From Lasioglossum baleicum (lineage: Eukaryota > Arthropoda > Insecta > Hymenoptera > Halictidae), in the NCBI RefSeq assembly GCF_051020765.1, contig NC_134930.1, positions 372,001-436,000 on the forward strand: DNA of 64,000 bases, given 5' to 3'. The position numbers were made by a program, and so were the translations under genes. Every line of letters begins with the position of its first letter. The stretch's first letter is position 1. Positions 1-11,372 of the stretch are shown here, piece after piece. The notes beneath the pieces are model-generated. The model worked only from the letters and a program-made list of their open reading frames with translations, made no database searches and was not told where the DNA came from.

Positions 1-487
1 CGTCGGGTTACCTGGCCGTGTTTATTGCACCACTTGGCCACGGCGACCGAAGTCTTCGCCGCCCTGGCAGAAAATTATTCGAAGCTACACCGTTTCGATA
101 GTTTCCAGATGGCTGGAAAACCCCAAGGTTTGGTTGCCACATCTGCGGTCTTGCCGAATCCCAGGGTCCGCTTCAAGCACTAGCTTAAAAGTTCCGTTCA
201 CCCCCAAATGGGACTCTCACCAACATGTTCAGTCGCGTTTTTAACACTTTTTAATGGGTTGTTAACATTTTTTTTTCTTATTAGGAATTTATTTTAGTTA
301 GTGATCATATTCATCGATAAAAAAAGATGAGTATACGGTACTATTTATATTGAGTCCTACAAAATATTGCAATTAGAATTACGATTTCAATTATGTCTAC
401 TTGTTCTTTGAATACAGTAGAGACTCCCGTATCCGTACCCCCATTATCCTAATACATACCCTAATATAAGGACGTCCTATTGTCCGT
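1..487. other. AT-rich spacer, nothing recognised
   Basis: I see no coding frame or repeat copy that I can support here. The first 200 bases are moderately GC-rich and the rest is AT-rich. Confidence 0.5.
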
Positions 488-533
488 ATGTTCTGTTATC
501 GCCGCGTCGCTCGCTGTGCCGGGATTCAAATGC

Positions 534-766
534 GCGCCGTCTCCAGATTCCGACTTTTCGCCTCATGCTTCCGAAACTTCGGCAACGTGAAAATCGAAGG
601 AACGCGTCGGCGTCGATCAGTCGAGCAGGTAGTTCACACAGACAGAGTAGAGGTACGCTTGTGTGTAGCGCGCAAGCAATTGAACAGGCACTCAGACGGG
701 CTGAGTTTTCACGTTACCGAAGTTTCGTAAGCATGAGGCGAAAAGTCAGAATCTGGAGACGGCGCA
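534..766. repeat. Inverted repeat of a dispersed family
   Basis: Arms at about 534-594 and 706-766 are reverse complements of each other with a few mismatches; both carry the string TTTTCGCCTCATGCTT or its complement. The left arm and the following 90 bases recur at 4806-5000 with only scattered differences, so this is a dispersed repeat. The right arm ends exactly where the next foldback element begins. No superfamily can be assigned. Short frames crossing it have no recognisable product. Confidence 0.7.
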
Positions 767-1273
767 CAGTGTGACCTTTCGTCCAAATCGGAGACAAAAT
801 CGAAGAACTTTTGATAGAAATAAGGTAGAGCGATGAAATTTTTTAAAAATTAAAGCTGAAACATTACAGAATATGGGAAAAATAGGGAGATTATGGTAAG
901 AACGTTTTTTAACGTTGAGAAAATTCGTTAAACTTGCACAATTTCGAGAAAATTGTGGTTTTTCCAATACCACGCGCGGAAAATTTTTTTTTTATTTTTG
1001 CTATATATCATTTCCCGTAGATTTTTTCACGCCGATTTCAAATCTGGTCTCAAAATTTGTCTACGACCTCAGGATATTGCAAAATCGATTTCTTTAAATT
1101 CTACATGTTTAACGAATTTTCTCGGTTAAAAAACGTTCGTACCATAACTTCCCTATTTTTCCCATATTCTGCAAAGTTTCAGCTTTCATTTAAAAAAAAT
1201 TTCATCGCTCTACCTCATTTCTATCGAAAGTTCTTTGATTTTGAATCGAGTCTGGTCCAAATTTTCCACTGTG
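765..1273. mobile_element. Foldback element with CACAGTG termini, Transib-like, non-autonomous
   Basis: The element begins CACAGTG and ends CACTGTG, and its two halves are long imperfect reverse complements (about 790-900 against 1120-1250). The outer 5 bases are CGGCG on the left and CGCCG on the right, one mismatch from a direct 5-bp target duplication. A better-preserved relative at 55126-55960 has an exact CGGCG duplication. Transib elements are known to have CACWRTG-type ends and 5-bp GC-rich duplications, so that superfamily is the inference. There is no transposase, so it would depend on an autonomous relative. Confidence 0.6.
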
Positions 1274-1295
1274 CGCCGACGCGACGAAATCTCTC

Positions 1296-1602
1296 CGTAT
1301 TTAATCATTGTTTAAACATGTTTAATCAATCATAATGTATTAATATTGGATATCACTGTATTCGGGAAAGTCTACAGAATCTTTTGCCAGAAAGAACAAT
1401 TCAATATCTTTTATAATAACATCACAATATTTGTTTGAAGTTGAAAAAGATGTTTTTTTTTCAAAGCCTTGTTCCTGAAAAACTGTGCGTATAGGAAAAA
1501 AATTGAAAACAGATTCGGAATCAGCGCGCAAAACTCTATAAGAAGGACCCTACAGTAATTGGGGAACATAAAAAAAGTTGAAATTTGTTGGACAGTGTAA
1601 TT
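1296..1602. repeat. Dispersed repeat, inverted copy at 25726-26036
   Basis: This stretch aligns as reverse complement with 25726-26036 over its whole length, and a short part recurs at about 3785-3850. The shared block contains the sequence complementary to TTTTTTGCGCTGATTCCGAA. Frames on it (FFALIPN-like peptides) appear in more than one copy, but no known transposase motif is visible. It is a fragment of an unidentified transposon. Confidence 0.65.
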
Positions 1603-1625
1603 CTACTCCATTCAATAAAAATAGA

Positions 1626-2760
1626 TCAGTTAATGGAGCCTCGTTTCATTTAATTCATACATGTTAAGAAAGACACGCTAAAAATATGTGTATAAAGAAA
1701 TGGAATTTCTAATGTTTCATAAACAGAAATTTTGTACGCAGTTCGCACGGTCTGGGATAGATACGGGCCTGAGCTGCCTCGAGGATAAAGGCGGTTACGG
1801 AGAACGAGACGTGCGGCCGGTGAAAGGAGGCGGCCTGAAAAGTCTCCTCCGTGCCGACCACTGAGTTGACAATTTCAGAATTTCCAAGAACAGCAAGAAA
1901 AGAAATTCGAACCGTTTCACGATATCTAAATTGCTTTCGCTGCTTTATACCAGGGTACGCGACGAAGTAATAAAACGTCGATAAAACTGGGCAATTACTT
2001 TGACCGTCGCGAGGGCCAATAAGTCCTGGGTAGTTACCAAAACAACTCTGGATTTTCTGCACGAAATTACCTGAACCTTTTCCCAGAATGTTCGTTTGAC
2101 AAGCAAATTTTCACATAATCATCCATTTCATTTCCAAAGTACAGTACCAGGACCTCGACGAACCGGCTTGATCGAGAGACAAACAGCCCGGACAAATTAA
2201 GGCCCGATGGATAATTGAGACCCGAGGGAAACCACGTCTTACCCTGCCATAGTCCGGCCACTCTAAGCGACCGTGATTATCCTTACGGGCACCGTCGCGT
2301 CGGTTCTTCCACGCCATAATTAATCCTCCGGCAACCCTCCCTCTCTTCCCAGTTTTCCCCGAAATTCTATACTCTATACAATTGTACTTGCAGCTTGCAG
2401 TTATTCCTTCTGACGCGATAACGGTAACGTTAGCGTATCTGCTTTATAATATTTGTCATTGTTGTAATATCCTGCAATTTCTACCATCTTTAACCCTTAG
2501 CACTCCAGTGGTGACTCGAAATCACCACTAAAAATTGCTGTCCCATTATGCAAAATATTGTTTACATTGTTAAACATGTTGGTATCTAATCAATTACTAA
2601 ACCTTTAATTATTGTATGAGGTATTACAATCAATTTCATATCCATCAAATGAAAAGAATCGTATAGAACGAAATTATTCTACCTAGAACGAGATGTTTAA
2701 TTTTCGAGTTAAAACAGCTCCGAAATTAAAACAGCTGCAAATGGTTAATTATTATAACTA
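1626..2760. other. Spacer with a GC-richer block, possibly single copy
   Basis: From about 1735 to 2370 the composition is more balanced than the surroundings and I found no second copy in the window. Open frames on the minus strand (117 and 64 codons) show no domain I recognise and no start or splice context. It could be host intergenic or regulatory DNA. I see nothing else here. Confidence 0.4.
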
Positions 2761-2767
2761 TCTTTTA

Positions 2768-2862
2768 AATTTTCAATATAGGCCCCACATAAAAAAGTTG
2801 TGAAATGCAACATTTAGTACCTATTTTCTCTACAATTCCGGCCAACTGCAATTTCTGGAAAA
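2768..2862. repeat. Fragment of a dispersed repeat (paralogue of the copia target)
   Basis: This block, containing AAATTTTCAATATAGG, recurs at about 17505-17590. Its centre also matches the junctions of the copia insertion at 29951-34765. It therefore helps to show the uninterrupted copia target site. Confidence 0.55.
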
Positions 2863-4540
2863 ATATCTTTAGGATGACGGGTAATTCAGTGTCTATGATG
2901 TTTCGCGTGGTTAACAGACAACGATATAGATATTTATTAAAACAATAACACGTAACAATAACAAAACAAAACAAGATGTAATAATAATAACAATAACGAG
3001 AAAACTAGATTATAAACGTTAATGACTATCGAGTACTAACAAAGTACAGAGATATAAATTAACGTAGCGCGGGCAACTCTAGAGCGATGCGTTCTCAACG
3101 AGTGCCACAAGCTTTTTTTCCACTGGTAAAAATCCTTTTTGGTGGGAGGATTAGCAACGTGAGAAAGACCGTTAAAATAAGGGGAGGAATTCTCCGTTCC
3201 TCAAGAGTAAGGAGAAAGTTTCCTTCCCCAAAACAATTCAAAGTCGTCGCTGCCAAGGACATTGCAACGGTTGAGTCAGGGTTCTGGTAATCGTCACTTT
3301 TACGACCGAACCCTCAACGCAACCGTCCACAGCGCGCACTTGAGAAGGATGAAATTTCCGCGTCCGGAAAGTCCCTCTTTCCAACGCGCCATGTCCACTA
3401 CATATCTTTTCACATCGTGCAGTAAACTAATTTCTCCAACTTCTCACGAAAAGTCCAAATCCATATAGTCCAACATTAAAAAAGTTACAGTTACTCGAAT
3501 TAATACAACCCCTGGCAGAAAGTTTCCGATCCGGAGGCATTGATACGGATTTTACAGAAAACTATTACTTTATGGAGTTGAAACTGATGGGAAATTAAAA
3601 GGGGCTTATTAAAGAATGAAGAACAACAAATTAACATAAGCTTCCATTTATTATAACAAAGAAACGAGAAAATAAACAAAATGTTACACGGAAAAAAGTT
3701 AATAGACCCAATAATAGATCTGCTGGAAGAAAGTTTCCCATTTGATTTACAGTCTCCGCAACACCAAATTTCTTCAACAATTACTGTTGGATGATTCTTA
3801 TAGAGTTTTTTGCGCTGATTCCGAATCTGCCCTTAATTTTTCTCCTAGATACAAATTCCGGATCACGAATAATAGATACAAAATTTGTAATTAGTTACTC
3901 GAAGATATAGATACACAGGGGACCACCTGTAGCGGTATTTTCGAATACCTCGAAACCATTCTGCACTTCGCAATCATAACTTAAATTGTGTTTCTTTTTT
4001 TTCAATTACAGAAAGTGGACAGCGAAAGTCGACAGCGCGAACTGCATCAATTCTTTAAGTTGAAAATAAATGTAGACAATTAAAAAATGTTTTTGGTTAA
4101 ACTTTTCATTAAAACTCGAAGCAATAAGTATTTACCGAACAAAACGATTATAGATGCGGGATTCGATTCGGGGCCAGAAGATTCCCAGCCGTATATATGT
4201 ACTTGTTTTGTTAACGACTACTCAACCTCTAAAAAATTATAAAAAAATTAAGAACGGTTGCTTCAATAATATCCAAGTACTGAATTCTTATAAAACTGGA
4301 GTCTCTAACACTTCAATACAAAACATGCATTTTCTTGGAATTTTTGGAGGTTTTCAATTTTTTAAAACATGTTTCCGTAATCCGAAAAATCTGAAAAAAT
4401 ACACATTAATAATCAGGATGAGACACAACTAACGTAATAATATAAATGTGGTCAACTGAAGACTTTGATGTATGTATATACATAAAATCGGCAATTTTAT
4501 GTTTTCCGATTTGTTTAAAAATCGATTTTGCAACCAAAAA
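2863..4540. other. AT-rich spacer, no gene recognised
   Basis: Only a fragment at about 3785-3850 is recognisable, as a piece of the 1296-1602 repeat. Short frames at 3087-3468 and 4154-4432 have no recognisable product. Confidence 0.4.
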
Positions 4541-4800
4541 TTTTGAAAAAAATCTCAGTAGTGTATGCTATTCGGTAGAATATTCATGAATTTTTTCATA
4601 ATTTTCTGTTGAACATGACGTGACTACAAACAAATTTGGTTGGATACTTCTGACCATCTTTTCCGGCTATACCTTAAGAATCAACGAAAACATTATTTAA
4701 AAAATACAAAATATATTTCTTTTTACATCGTTAAAACCGATTTTTCAAAAAAAATTAGGCCTAATTTCTCTTCGATATCTCTTTTAGATCAAAAGTTATA
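4541..4800 (-). repeat. Repeat copy preserving the empty gypsy target site
   Basis: Read on the minus strand, this sequence is collinear with 15304-15428 followed directly by 25407-25530, the two flanks of the gypsy element. At about 4655-4670 the AGAT that flanks both ends of the gypsy element occurs once. It is an uninterrupted paralogue of the insertion site. The repeat shares its GGTATAGCCGG motif with the element ends at 48717 and 51204. Confidence 0.8.
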
Positions 4801-4805
4801 GCAAA

Positions 4806-5000
4806 ATGTGCGTCGCGCCGCGTGCTGTGCCCGAGATTCAAATGCGCGCCGTCTCCAGATTCCGACTTTTCGCCTCATGCTTCCGAAACTTCGGCAACGT
4901 GAAAATCGAAGGAACGCGTCGGCGTCGATCAGTCGAGCAGGTATTCACACGGACATGGTAGAGGTACGTTTGTTGTGTAGCGCGCGTGCAATCGAACATG
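4806..5000. repeat. Second copy of the 501-690 repeat
   Basis: The first 115 bases match 501-610 closely, including the block GCGCCGTCTCCAGATTCC. They are followed by a GGTACG...GTGTAGCGCGC motif that also occurs near 650, 14620, 15050 and 15100. No coding function is recognised. Confidence 0.7.
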
Positions 5001-5925
5001 CACCAACACGGGCAAGCGCGGTCGACACCGCTCACGGATACGACGATACGTCAGGGAAGGGGAAACTGCCGTTCAGTTTTCAGCAGTTTTCAGTTATTCT
5101 CTCAACTCTCAACAGTTCGCAAGTTCTCGTTCGCTTAGCTTGGTCGTAATATCTGTGGTTGTCAGGAGGATGCCGCCGCATGTCACATTGTACTTTCACT
5201 TTCGAAATATTGTCGTTTAAAGTTTTGATCACTAATGCTTTGACAAGGACATTGGTTATAAATTGTATTATTTTTTCAAGCCTTTTGAATTGATTTTCGT
5301 GACGTTTTTTCTGGTAAATACCTAATTCTACACTATAAAGTTCAATAAATGCATAAATTGAAATTTTTTGAAATTGTGACATGCAGCGTTTTTCTTGACA
5401 CAATCACAGATATATTTACATAACTTCGCTCTGTGGTTACACGTGGTTACACGTTACACTCGCGAGTGCGGTCTGCGTTGCGGCATTTCACTATTTGACG
5501 ATTTATTAGATTGACTTGCTTGGATTATGTGATTACGTGGATTACTTGGATTACGTGCACTACGTGGAAGGCAGGAAGAACGGAAGGTATTTGTACATAT
5601 TTATATTGGTTGATCGGTTTCATTTTGCTCAAATGTCTCCCAAAATCTTCGCGTGAAAAAGCGTGAGAACGCTTGTCGGCACACCACGCGACAGTGCCAT
5701 TTGCCATCACGTATGAGGTGCTACGGGGCGAGTATGTTCACTTCAATGTAGAGTCCAAAATAGTAAATTGTTTGTTTCTTTATCACTTTATCACTCTCTT
5801 TTCATTATCATTATTATCATTTATCACTTTAAACAAATCCAACACAATTCAGCTTTGGCCCATTCAGATTAGAATTAGCTTAGCAATATTCTAAATCGGC
5901 AAAATGATGGCTTAAACCAATTCAG
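5001..5925. other. Spacer, no gene recognised
   Basis: It contains simple degenerate repetitions (GTGGTTACAC at 5431-5455; GATTACGTGGATTAC-like at 5525-5560) and CAGTTTTCAG repetitions at 5070-5100. I see no supportable gene. Confidence 0.4.
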
Positions 5926-6179
5926 TAAGGCAAGTATTTAATCTTCTTCACTTGCTTCTCATCATCGAATTTTTTTATTTCTGGTAGTACATTCTTTTGT
6001 TTGTAGTTCAACTTTAATCGATTTTTTATAAATATCATTGCAATGTTTGAATCAGTTAGGTATATTAGTTGATGAAAAACGTCAGAAGACCTTTTGTAAT
6101 TGTAGCACCAGAAATTAGAAAATTCGTTGAGATGAGCAATAAGCGAAGAAGATTAAATACTCACCTTTACTCACTGTGT
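5926..6179. repeat. Inverted repeat, likely foldback element remnant
   Basis: The arms 5926-5985 and 6109-6178 are imperfect reverse complements; both contain AGTATTTAATCTTCTT or its complement. A relative of the right arm lies inside the Transib-like element at about 55300-55370. I could not determine a target duplication. Confidence 0.5.
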
Positions 6180-6444
6180 AATTGAAAATCTAATTACAGA
6201 ACGGAGGATAAATATAATGTGCTATCCAGGGAAGGAGGAGAAGGAAGCTGCGGCAACCGGGGAAGAGGAAGACCTCTAATTTTTCACGTGGTACGTATAT
6301 CTAATTATGCCATTCAACACACATGCATATATTGTACATTACTGATTTTCTTTGTATTTTTTAGGTATCCCACCTATGCCAGAACGTGCTACGGGCCACA
6401 AGTTTTGGGAAGCAGAGGCAACAACGTGTAATAATCACAATATA

Positions 6445-6620
6445 CAGGGTGTTCCGTTTAAATACGAACACCTAAATATCTCTTCAGGTTATTGTGATGC
6501 AAAAAATATTTGTTACGTAATGTGCATGGTGTCAATGGACCAAATATCTGGCACACCGTGCACATTACGTAACAAATATTTTTTGCATCACAATAACCTG
6601 AAGAGATATTTAGGTGTTCG
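6445..6620. mobile_element. Palindromic TA-flanked MITE (CAGGGTGTTCC end), right end lost
   Basis: After TATA the element starts CAGGGTGTTCC and is an almost perfect palindrome: the block ending GGTTATTGTGATGCAAAAAA on the left is mirrored on the right. The right terminal bases are missing. A related element at 39517-43251 is split by the larger palindromic element, and the intact centre here (CCAAATATCTGG, about 6540) shows that empty site. TA target and CAGGG ends suggest a Tc1/mariner-dependent MITE. Confidence 0.7.
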
Positions 6621-6684
6621 TCCAATAATAAAGCATAGTAATAATAAAAAATTATAATATTTATTATATATATATATATATATA

Positions 6685-7350
6685 CAGGGTGAGTCACCAA
6701 ACGTTACCACCTCAAATATCTTTGTTGTTTCTAAAGATACGTAAAATATGGTAAGGACAAAGTTGAATGGTACAATGGTGCTGACACGATGCAAAAAAAA
6801 ATTTTGTTTTTATGTAATTTTTTCTAGAGATATGAAGGTGACCTTCATTTTTTTAAATGGAATGAGGTATTTTTTAATACATCAATCGATGCAGCTGGAC
6901 ATTCGTTATAATAAAGTACTAACCTATGTATGTCGAAAAGTTATTAGTTCAGGAGATATTTCAATTTAAATAACTCTAAAACACCATTACTGTCGTGATA
7001 AGACGTTACATAAGTAAGTAAACACTGACGTCGTAGTACGACAGTAATGGTATTTTAGAGTTATTTAAATTGAAATATCTCCTGAACTAATAACTTTTCG
7101 ACATACATAGGTTAGTACTTTATTATAACGAATGTCCAGCTGCATCGATTGATGTATTAAAAAATACCTCATTCCATTTAAAAAAATGAAGGTCACCTTC
7201 ATATCTCTGAAAAAATGACATAAAAACAAAATTTTTTTTTTTGCATCGTGTCAGCCCCATTGTACCATTCAACTTTGTCCTTACCATATTTTACGTATCT
7301 TTAGAAACAACAAAGATATTTGAGGTGGTAACGTTTGGTGACTCACCCTG
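6685..7350. mobile_element. 666-bp palindromic MITE, CAGGGTGAGTCACC termini, TA-flanked
   Basis: Both ends read CAGGGTGAGTCACCAAACG inward, and the whole element folds on itself with a loop near 6995-7045. A nearly identical copy in the opposite orientation lies at 51446-52110, and a diverged one starts at 45287. Flanks end and begin with TA, consistent with Tc1/mariner-type insertion. A 73-codon frame in the arm (6748-6969) recurs in the other copies, but no transposase motif is visible and the arms simply share sequence. The two good copies differ by only a few bases, implying recent movement. Confidence 0.85.
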
Positions 7351-7702
7351 TATATATATTCCTTGTGTCATTGTCCATGTGTCTTTACCAACTCCCTGCG
7401 GCGTATTCATAAATAAGAAAAAGTAAATTTTCTTTTCCCTTATATGACACTTTGTCTTTTTTTGCATGGGGACATTTTAATCTTAGCTTCCATCTCTTGC
7501 AATCGATGCAGAGAATTTTTATTTTGAACAGATTATTTTTTTTTCGTTTTCTCTCCTTGCATGTGACTGAATATTCATTCAAAAATCAGTATTGTCGGTA
7601 AAAAGGAAAACTGCTACATATTTGTACAATAGAAATTTACTTTATCGACATCTGCCACATTAGTGCGATCTGCCCTTACCGACGGCGCTGCCCTGTATAA
7701 CG
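7351..7702. other. Spacer, no gene recognised
   Basis: AT-rich sequence with no supportable gene. Confidence 0.35.
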
Positions 7703-7795
7703 GCACCGACGAGATACCACCGACGAGATACTATTAAAGACTGCCAGCCCCTGTGTCACCGACGAGATACTATTAAAGACTGCCAGCCCCTGTGT
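7703..7795. repeat. 39-bp direct tandem duplication plus partial unit
   Basis: Units 7718-7756 and 7757-7795 are identical 39-mers beginning CACCGACGAGATAC. A 15-bp partial unit precedes them at 7703. The reverse complement of most of the unit recurs at 14788-14820 with small differences. This suggests a short tandem inside a dispersed repeat. Confidence 0.8.
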
Positions 7796-9769
7796 TATTC
7801 CGCGGGACCGGTAAGTGGGCGCGAGTGGGCGCGGGGATAACGGGAAAGTTACAGTGATCTGATATACCACAGCGGTAAAAGTTCCACAATCGACGAGATA
7901 TTCGTCAAGTTGAAGAAGAATGATATAGTAGAATGCTGACATTACCTATTCTGTAATTGCCTTATAATACTATATATAATTCTCTTATTGCATTCTTATT
8001 TTCCTTATTATCACCATTGTAATAATTGTTTACAATATAATCGATAGTTTATAGATGTAGGAAAAATGGAAGTAATTACTACGTAATATTCTACAAATGT
8101 ATTGGAATTTAAAAGTAATTTGAACATTATTGCGTTATATATAAAATAATGATTCTTAAAAAATATTTTGTTATGTTGTGTAATGACAAAATTCAATCGT
8201 TCTTATTAAGATCCTTAGTAGGAAACAGAAAATTAATTTTTTTACTTATTTATCCCATACTTGTAATGCTCGACAGCATTATTGACTGCAATTATTAAAG
8301 TAGAGGTAGTAACAAGATAAAAGTATTAACTAATTAAACTAATTTTCGACGGCTCCTATCCATACAATGTTATTTAGAGGCAGTATTTCGTACGAAGATA
8401 TCTAAAAAAATAATTCTATTTGACTCTATACGAATATTTCTTGCACCATATATGACGCTATTTAAAAAGTGCGTGTAACATTATTTTATTTCATTCTGAA
8501 CTGAACCACTTCCTGAAACATGATTCATTTACGAGTACATTGTGCGACGAGACGAAGAGCTAGCAGACGAAGTCGAAGTCGAAATCTTAAAAGAATAAGG
8601 ACTCTCCGCGTCTCTTTTTTTCCCGACGCTGTCCTTCTTTGTGTCCGAAACTTGCGTCGCTCATTGCATAAGCAAATATCATCGGAATTATATAATTTTG
8701 GTATCATTTTCATAAAAAGAAACAAAATTTACCAAATATGTTAAGGAAAATCCTATAAAAAAATAATGATAAATAATTAAGCTTTGTTGTTTGATTAGTA
8801 GTCTCACACCGATATACCCGACCCGACCCGTATCATGTTACAATGTTTCACTCCACTCCACGGCGACCGAAGCCCCCGAGCTTCACTTCCCTTTTCTCCG
8901 TTCGTCATCATAGAATAGTGTTTCCTGAAAATTGAATGTCTCTGGCCAGACTCGAGTTTTCGACATTTATAGCAAGCTTGCTATAATCTTATCTTATATG
9001 TCAAAATTTAGTTTTCTATTTAAAATATTTTGTTGTTAAAACTCATTAATAGTTTTAAATAGTACTTGAATATATTTAAAATGATATTGGAATATTACAA
9101 TTTGGAATGAAGGGCCTAGCCGGACGAGATAGTCCTTCGAATTATTTAAACAGCCGTTGTGCCATTCAATTTTCGGTCCATTTTCCCCATTTACTTGCAT
9201 TAATTTAATCATATAATTGCATTTAATTGAAATTGATATTTGAGATTTTTTCCCGATTTTTTGGTTCAAAATGTTAATTACACAAAGTGAAAAACACGCA
9301 AAAATTCGACAAATGCAGGTTTTTTAGAGAAATTGAAAAATAGCATTGATCATATTTTTAGACTATCAACATATGTACCAGAACTTTTTTTACGACAGCT
9401 CGTAAACGACAAAGAGGGACTGAGGTACGAGGCAGCCGACACAGTTCAAAAGGCTGCGTACCGATTACATCAATGCACATAGGAAAGTTTTTTATTTTTC
9501 AATCTTTTTTACGGAATTACCAACGTATTTGTGAGATCCTTCTAATTAAAATGAGCCTAAATACGGCATAATTTGAGCCATATTTACTTATTTAAAGTGT
9601 GATGATAATTACCTAATATAGGTTATTATAATATAGGTCATTTAATATAATATATTTATAATTATAAATAATTTAGGGATGTGCGGGCCGCTCGATGTTC
9701 GGGTTCGAGTCGGGTCGGGTCGCAGAAAGTCCGGCGGCGGCCCTTCGATTCGACTTCGAATTCGTCGGG
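7796..9769. other. Spacer, no gene recognised
   Basis: AT-rich with short GC patches. At 9672-9735 a GGGTTCGAGTCGGGTCGGG stretch resembles, in reverse complement, 8810-8832 and 12508-12528; these may be remnants of element ends. Frames at 8520-8744 and 9695-9895 have no recognisable product. Confidence 0.4.
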
Positions 9770-10354
9770 CGGGTACGAAAAGAATCGAACAAGTTCGGGC
9801 GGACGAGTTATTGCGTTATCCGAGATTCAAATACTCTGCGTTCTTATGACATAGATAATGGTAATAATGGTTTTCTTTCTTTACCTATAACGTGATTTTT
9901 AATATACTTGGTTTTTTTATAACTACATTAGGTATATTCGCCAAACGCGTGACTGCTCTTTATTTGTATTAAAGCTTGAATAATGCACGTTTCATGTGAA
10001 AAACTTAAAAGACAATATTTCTAGCTTTTTAACGAATTTTCTCCGAATGAACTTAGATATGTATCGATAATATCATTAAAATGTCTTTACGGAAGTTATA
10101 CAATACACCTAGAAGATTACAATATGGTAAAGTATGGCAATAATTAAAAACGAAATATAAATATAAACATTATACGTATTATATTTCGTGTTTATATTTT
10201 ATTCTGTATTATCTATAGGCTCTATATAATTAACTTCCCGATTTTATAGGGAAGTTATTGTAATGACCCCGAAAATCGAAAATCGATTTTTTAGCAGATC
10301 TTCACGGTTCATGGTCATTGCAGTCATTTTAGACTATTTTCAGCAAAATGTTCG

Positions 10355-10363
<9 letters not shown>

Positions 10364-10410
<47 letters not shown>
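10364..10410 (+). repeat. (GT)n microsatellite
   Basis: About 22 uninterrupted GT units lie inside the Helitron. Copy B has only a degenerate short tract at the same place, and copy C a longer one (63359-63410). Confidence 0.9.
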
Positions 10411-10415
<5 letters not shown>

Positions 10416-10820
10416 ATGGCCGTTTCTATGTAATCAAATTTTTCGTTAACGTTTTCAGAAAAAGTAACAACGCGATCAGGATGATGAATGATGCAATCGA
10501 TATGCCCCGCTGTAACTTAGAGCTGATTAGATTTTGGTCCATTTTGGTCAAGTAGTTTTTTAGTTTTATTAGTTTTTTCGAAAGAAGTTCATTCAACAAT
10601 GCAATTTATACGAGAGAACGGAAAGTTTCCACCGAAGAAACAAACGTAATTACACAAAAAAATTTTTTTCGATTTCTTTAAAATTAAAAAAAAAAAATTT
10701 TTTTTAAATTTTTTTTTGTACCTTACGATGATGTTTCCGCTTACAATAATCGAAAATTATCCCAATGCAAGAGCGAGTTAATCATCTCTACTCGCGAGAA
10801 TACATTTTCAAAGAATATCG

Positions 10821-11372
10821 ATGAAAGTAAAAAAAAAATTTATATTACAGTCTTTAAAAAAACAATCAGTTCAAAACGAATTATTAACTGAGATTAAATT
10901 GAAAATTAATATAAACTATATGATAATTATTAATAACATTGATGTTGAAAACGGATTGATTAATGGAGCACACATGCGGAATATTAAAATTTATTACTTT
11001 TCAAGAAAATACTAAAATTCCGTCTATATTGTGGTTAGATTTTCAATTGGCCAGAGTAGGAGTGAAAGTAAGAACTCGTTATCGTGATTATATGAAAAAT
11101 GCACAAATATTGATCAAAATTTTACACCAATAATAAAAATATCGAATCAAGTAAATATGTCGAGTGAGGAAAAATATCAAATCACACGTAGTCAATTTCC
11201 AGTGGTTCCTGCTGAAGCGATTACGATTCATAAAAGTCAGGGACAAACATACGAGAAAGTATGTTTGGATTTTAAAAAATCAGAAAGGCGAACTTTACAA
11301 ATATTGTATGTAGCACTGAGCAGAGTTTCAAAATTGAGCGCAGTTTATATATTTTGGGACAATTTAAATTAA
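10821..11372 (+). pseudogene. Helitron helicase C-terminal remnant (PIF1-like)
   Basis: Translation in broken frames gives IDVENGLINGAHMRNIKI, then WLDFQLARVGVKVRTRYRDY, then AEAITIHKSQGQTYEK and LYVALSRVSKL. The last two correspond to the conserved C-terminal motifs of PIF1/Helitron superfamily-1 helicases (the HKSQGQT and ALSRV boxes). The N-terminal Rep nuclease and the Walker A motif are absent, and at least one frameshift near 11014 breaks the frame. It is a remnant of the autonomous parent's RepHel protein and cannot be functional alone. The same remnant is in copy B. Confidence 0.75.

Noticed and set aside
6219..6431. Possible two-exon gene with a GT...AG intron (6290-6364)
   Set aside because: The peptides have no recognisable homology, the first exon meets a stop, and no other exons are seen.
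6748..6969. 73-codon frame repeated in several palindromic MITEs as a possible small gene
   Set aside because: It lies in the arms, appears on both strands because the arms mirror each other, and shows no independent protein-level signature; copy homology explains it.
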